DNA of 64,000 nucleotides, taken from positions 1,674,001 to 1,738,000 of the forward strand of contig NZ_JADPZX010000001.1 in assembly GCF_015712165.1 (NCBI RefSeq), written 5' to 3'. A model generated the notes under the pieces. It saw only the letters and a list, made by a program, of their open reading frames with translations, searched no databases and was not told where the DNA came from. This document shows, piece by piece, positions 61,317 to 64,000 of the stretch (its first letter is position 1; the number at the start of each line of letters is the position of its first letter). The DNA comes from Streptomyces spinoverrucosus (lineage in GTDB: Bacteria > Actinomycetota > Actinomycetes > Streptomycetales > Streptomycetaceae). The position numbers and the translations under genes were made by a program.

Positions 61317-61916
61317 ATGGCACGCACGCCTGCGCCCGGCACCCGTCGACGAATCCTCAACGTCGCTTCCCGGCTCTTCAGCGAGAACGGTGTGCGCGCG
61401 GTCGGCATGCAGCAGGTGATCGAGGAGACGGGAGTGGGCAAGAGCCTGCTCTACCGCGAGTTCCCGAGCAAGGACGAACTGGTCGCCGCCTGGATCCGAC
61501 AGAGCGACGAGGAGTGGTGGGCCCAGGCCCGCAAGGTCACGCAGCCCCACGAGGGGGACCCGGTCGGTCAGATCCTGGCGCTGATGCGGTTCTTCTACGA
61601 CAGCGTCGATCAGCCGGACTTCCGCGGCTGCATCTACTACAACACCTCGAGCGAGTTCCGCGACCCCACCCACCCCGGCCGCCGCGAGGCCCGGCAGCAC
61701 CTTCAGAAGCTGCGCGACTGGCTGCGCGACCTCGCGGTGAGCGCCGGTGCGGACGACCCCGACGCCATGGCCGACGCCCTGATGCTGCTGATCGGCGGGA
61801 TGCTCGCCAACGGCGAGGTGCTGGGGCCCGCCGGCCCCGCCCGCATGGCCATCGCGACAGCGGAGACCATCGTCCGCCAGTACTGCCCCGGCGCGGTCGG
61901 CTCGGCCGCCGCCTGA
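61317..61916 (+). CDS. TetR-family transcriptional repressor
   Basis: 199 residues from ATG 61317, GGAGGGAG 7 bases upstream. Helix-turn-helix at about 10-55: RRRILNVASRLFSENGVRAVGMQQVIEETGVGKSLLYREFPSKDELV. The C-terminal ligand domain has FRGCIYYNTSSEF. Divergent from the MFS exporter with operators between, the classic layout for a product- or intermediate-sensing repressor. The same operator upstream of the SARP gene suggests it also gates the pathway activator. Confidence 0.9.
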   Translation: MARTPAPGTRRRILNVASRLFSENGVRAVGMQQVIEETGVGKSLLYREFPSKDELVAAWIRQSDEEWWAQARKVTQPHEGDPVGQILALMRFFYDSVDQPDFRGCIYYNTSSEFRDPTHPGRREARQHLQKLRDWLRDLAVSAGADDPDAMADALMLLIGGMLANGEVLGPAGPARMAIATAETIVRQYCPGAVGSAAA

Positions 61917-61926
61917 CATGACGCAA

Positions 61927-61958
61927 CGGCCTCGCGGCGGGAGCGCGCCGCGAGGCCG
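61927..61958. terminator. Hairpin between tetR and the second SnoaL-like gene
   Basis: Perfect 13-bp arms CGGCCTCGCGGCG (61927-61939) and CGCCGCGAGGCCG (61946-61958) with a 6-base loop, in the gap between convergent gene ends. Confidence 0.8.
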
Positions 61959-61988
61959 ATGCGTGGTCGCCGGCCGGGAGCCGAACGG

Positions 61989-62441
61989 TCAGCGAGCGAT
62001 ACGTTCCGGGCGCGCCGGGCGGACCGCCACCCCGTGCTCCTCGTAGCCGTCGTTGTAGACGAAGGACGTGGGCAGCCGGTCGTGGAACTGGTAGTCGAAC
62101 CGGATCAGGCCACTCTCGTCCAGCACCAGGACGTCCTGCCCCGCCATCTCCATCTCACCGGTCGCGGCCACGACCATCACCCAGTTCATACGGACCACGT
62201 CGTGGTGCCCGGTCGCGTTGTTCCCCGACCGGAACTCATAGCCCATCGGCCCGTAGATCTCGTGCGTGTACGCCATCTGCGCGGCGATCGCCTCCCGGCC
62301 GCGGACGGGGTCGCGCCGGTAGAAGACGTACGTGGCGTCGGGGGCGTACAGCGCCGCCACGCCGGCGCGGCGCCGTTCGGGATCCTTCTCGTTCCACAAC
62401 GTCACGTAACGGTCGGCGAGTTCATTCGGTCCAGGCAGCAT
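61989..62441 (-). CDS. SnoaL/NTF2-like protein, second copy in the cluster
   Basis: 150 residues. NTF2-like fold: ELADRYVTLWNEKDPERRRAGVAALYAPDATYVF, VRGREAIAAQMAYTHEIYG and VRMNWVMVVAATGEMEMAGQDVLVLDESGLIRFDYQFHD. Some family members are enzymes, others only bind ligands; the activity cannot be told. The ATG lies 20 bases inside the thioesterase gene end, so it belongs to the acyl ligase-thioesterase operon. Confidence 0.78.
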   Translation of the reverse strand: MLPGPNELADRYVTLWNEKDPERRRAGVAALYAPDATYVFYRRDPVRGREAIAAQMAYTHEIYGPMGYEFRSGNNATGHHDVVRMNWVMVVAATGEMEMAGQDVLVLDESGLIRFDYQFHDRLPTSFVYNDGYEEHGVAVRPARPERIAR

Positions 62442-63255
62442 GATCTGTCTCCCGGGTCGGTGGGCGGTCCACCGCGTACCGCCGCAGCAGCTGGACGAGG
62501 TCGGCGGTGACGGCGGCGACCTGCGTACGGATGAAGAAGTGGCCCTCCGGGAAGACCCGGCAGCCCAGGTAGCGGTCCGTGCGCCGGCCCCACGACGCCA
62601 TCGCCGCGGGGTCCAGCAACGGATCGGCGCGCCCGGCGTAGGCCACGACCGGGCAGTCGACGACGGCGCCGTCGTCCACGTGGTCCCGGCACACCGCGCT
62701 GTCCGCGGCCATCGCGCGCGCCGCCGCGGCCAGCATCTCCGCGTCCTCGCCGACCCGTTCGGGCAGCCCGCCGAGGTCGCGCATCGCGGCCACCGCGGCC
62801 GCGTCCCCGGCCCCGCCCGCGCCCCCCGGTCCGTCCGCCGGCAGCCCCCGGAACCCCTCCGGGGCCCAGCCGGAGACGGCGAGCAGCGCGGGCGGACGAC
62901 CGCGGGACCGCAGGGCGACGGCGGTGCGATAGGCGAGCAGTGCCCCCATCGAGTGGCCGAACAACGCGTAGGGCCGCTCGTCCCACTGGGCCGCCAGGAC
63001 GTCGGCGACGGCGTCGACGAGCGGCGTCAACCGGGTGAACGGCTTCTCGCCCCGCCGTTCCTGACGGCCCGGCAGTTGTACGGCGTGGGCGCCGACGTCG
63101 CTGGGCAGCAGGCCCGTCCAGTCCCGGTAGGCGGTGACGCTGCCACCGCTGTGATGGAAGAGGAACAGCCGGACCGCCGCGTCCGGTTCCGGGTCCGGCG
63201 GGTGCAGCCAGCGCTCGGGAGCGGTCGGCCGGGTGGCGTCGGGCACCGTGTTCAC
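62422..63255 (-). CDS. Type II thioesterase (GrsT-like)
   Basis: 277 residues from GTG 63255. Alpha/beta hydrolase: RLFLFHHSGGSVTAYRDW near residue 30, ALFGHSMGALLAYRTA near 98 with the nucleophile Ser, and a late FPEGHFFIR His. Such enzymes release or edit acyl groups on carrier proteins of polyketide or peptide assembly. The GTG overlaps the acyl ligase stop (GTGA). A carrier protein is not in the window. Confidence 0.87.
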   Translation of the reverse strand: MNTVPDATRPTAPERWLHPPDPEPDAAVRLFLFHHSGGSVTAYRDWTGLLPSDVGAHAVQLPGRQERRGEKPFTRLTPLVDAVADVLAAQWDERPYALFGHSMGALLAYRTAVALRSRGRPPALLAVSGWAPEGFRGLPADGPGGAGGAGDAAAVAAMRDLGGLPERVGEDAEMLAAAARAMAADSAVCRDHVDDGAVVDCPVVAYAGRADPLLDPAAMASWGRRTDRYLGCRVFPEGHFFIRTQVAAVTADLVQLLRRYAVDRPPTRETDHAAWTE

Positions 63256-64000
63256 CTCCCGGCCGGCTGCTCCGCGCCGGCCGTGTGGCGTTCCCGGAGT
63301 ACCCGGCGCAGCACCTTTCCGGTCGGGTTGCGGGGCAGGGCGTCGACGATCTCGTACCCCGTGGGGATCTTGAAGTTCGCGACGCGTCCGTTCATGAAGC
63401 GCAGGAAGTCCCGGGGCTTGGCGTCCGCGTCCGGGCGCAGTACGACGGCGGCGCGCACGGCCTCGCCCCAGTGGGTGTCCGGGACGCCGTAGACCGCCAC
63501 GTCCTCGACCGCCGGGTGCTGCCGCAGCGCGTTCTCCACCTCGGTCGGGTAGATGTTCTGACCGGCCACGATGATGGTGTCGTTGACGCGGTCGACGAGG
63601 AAGAGGTAGCCGTCCTCGTCGAGACAGCCCATGTCTCCCATGGCGAGCCAGTCGCCGCGCACCGCCTCGGTCGTGGCCTGGGGCAGCCGCCAGTACTCGA
63701 GGAACCGTGCGGGACTCTTGATCCGCACCCGGCCGACACGGCCGGCGGGGAGCACGTTCCCCTCGTCGTCGACGATCTGGATGTCGTTGCCCGGGCAGAT
63801 CCGGCCGGCCGAGCCCAGCACCTGACTGTCGGGCCGGTGGTCGGCCGGGGCCAGGCAGGTGACGAAACTGCCCGCCTCCGCCGAGGAGTAGCCCTGGGCC
63901 AGTTCACAGTCCAGGACGTCGATGCAGGTCAGCAGCAGGTCGCGGTCGATGGGTGAGCCGCTGTAGACCACTTTGCGCAAGGAGCGGAAGGTGTCCCGCG
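63252..64000 (-). CDS. AMP-dependent acyl-CoA/acyl-ACP ligase, C-terminal part
   Basis: Cut by the window edge; about 249 C-terminal residues are seen. ANL-family motifs: YSGSPIDRD, LAQGYSSAEAGSFVT (A5 region), GDWLAMGDMGCLDEDGYLFLVDRVNDTIIVAGQNIYPTEVE (A7-A8) and NPTGKVLRR with the catalytic Lys (A10). It would activate a carboxylic acid, perhaps the fatty chain of an azoxy lipid. It is coupled to the thioesterase gene. Confidence 0.88.
   Translation of the reverse strand, partial: RDTFRSLRKVVYSGSPIDRDLLLTCIDVLDCELAQGYSSAEAGSFVTCLAPADHRPDSQVLGSAGRICPGNDIQIVDDEGNVLPAGRVGRVRIKSPARFLEYWRLPQATTEAVRGDWLAMGDMGCLDEDGYLFLVDRVNDTIIVAGQNIYPTEVENALRQHPAVEDVAVYGVPDTHWGEAVRAAVVLRPDADAKPRDFLRFMNGRVANFKIPTGYEIVDALPRNPTGKVLRRVLRERHTAGAEQPAGR

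Overview
The window is high-GC actinobacterial chromosome, almost certainly Streptomyces. The evidence is strongly GC-biased third codon positions, GTG/TTG starts, ATGA/GTGA/TGATG gene overlaps, SARP and TetR regulators, Tat and lipoprotein signals, coproporphyrin-type haem genes and a twin-gene methylmalonyl-CoA mutase.

Left part (1-33.7 kb) is mostly core or semi-core. It holds the uppP tail; a trans-4-hydroxyproline catabolic operon (three-subunit D-hydroxyproline dehydrogenase, deaminase, epimerase, GntR regulator); mutA-mutB-meaB; an FAD monooxygenase; murC-msrB; a RibD-like reductase divergent from zapE; a secreted orphan, beta-carbonic anhydrase and SulP transporter; a slipin with a 10-residue repeat tail; a PhoX-like protein; a polysaccharide deacetylase; a PTH2 protein; a DUF692 multinuclear-iron enzyme next to a TIGR04222-type membrane protein; a secreted peptidase; hemQ-hemY; a DUF4349 lipoprotein; a CoA-disulfide-reductase-like enzyme; and a rhomboid protease.

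Right part (about 34-64 kb, running off the window) looks like a biosynthetic cluster of the valanimycin/azoxy type. A five-gene coupled minus-strand operon encodes an acyl-CoA-dehydrogenase-like N-hydroxylase (VlmH-like), a small polytopic membrane protein that could be the membrane hydrazine synthase (VlmO-like), a flavin reductase (VlmR-like) with a repetitive N-terminus, a ferritin-like diiron protein (VlmB-like azoxy synthase) and an amino-acid permease. Divergent to it is a DUF2156 aminoacyl-tRNA-dependent transferase (VlmA-like). Then come a small acidic protein, a haem-oxygenase-like diiron oxidase, a cupin, a SnoaL-like protein and a PLP decarboxylase (VlmD-like role). At the far end are a SARP regulator, an MFS exporter, a TetR repressor, a second SnoaL-like protein, a type II thioesterase and an acyl-AMP ligase.

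The most striking element is a serine-type class II tRNA-like gene (43457-43545, minus). Its acceptor, D, variable and T arms are intact, but the anticodon arm is over-long and non-canonical. Seryl-tRNA synthetase does not read the anticodon, so this RNA could be charged yet not translate: a candidate dedicated seryl donor for the VlmA-like transferase. Its upstream DNA has the same promoter layout as several cluster genes: CTGAC/GTCAG repeats at 11-bp period ending about 16 bp from a -10 hexamer, the expected form of a SARP site.

A full sulfate-assimilation locus (sulfite reductase, cysHCDN, a sulfonate/nitrate-type ABC transporter, a CbiX-like chelatase) plus a secreted SBP56/methanethiol-oxidase-like protein sits inside the cluster and carries the same 11-bp repeats at its divergent promoters. 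A second layer is visible: a TetR-type palindrome (GGACCGATCGGTCC) lies at the inferred +1 of both the MFS and the SARP promoters. The inferred logic is TetR controlling SARP and exporter, and SARP controlling the azoxy genes, the tRNA and sulfur supply.
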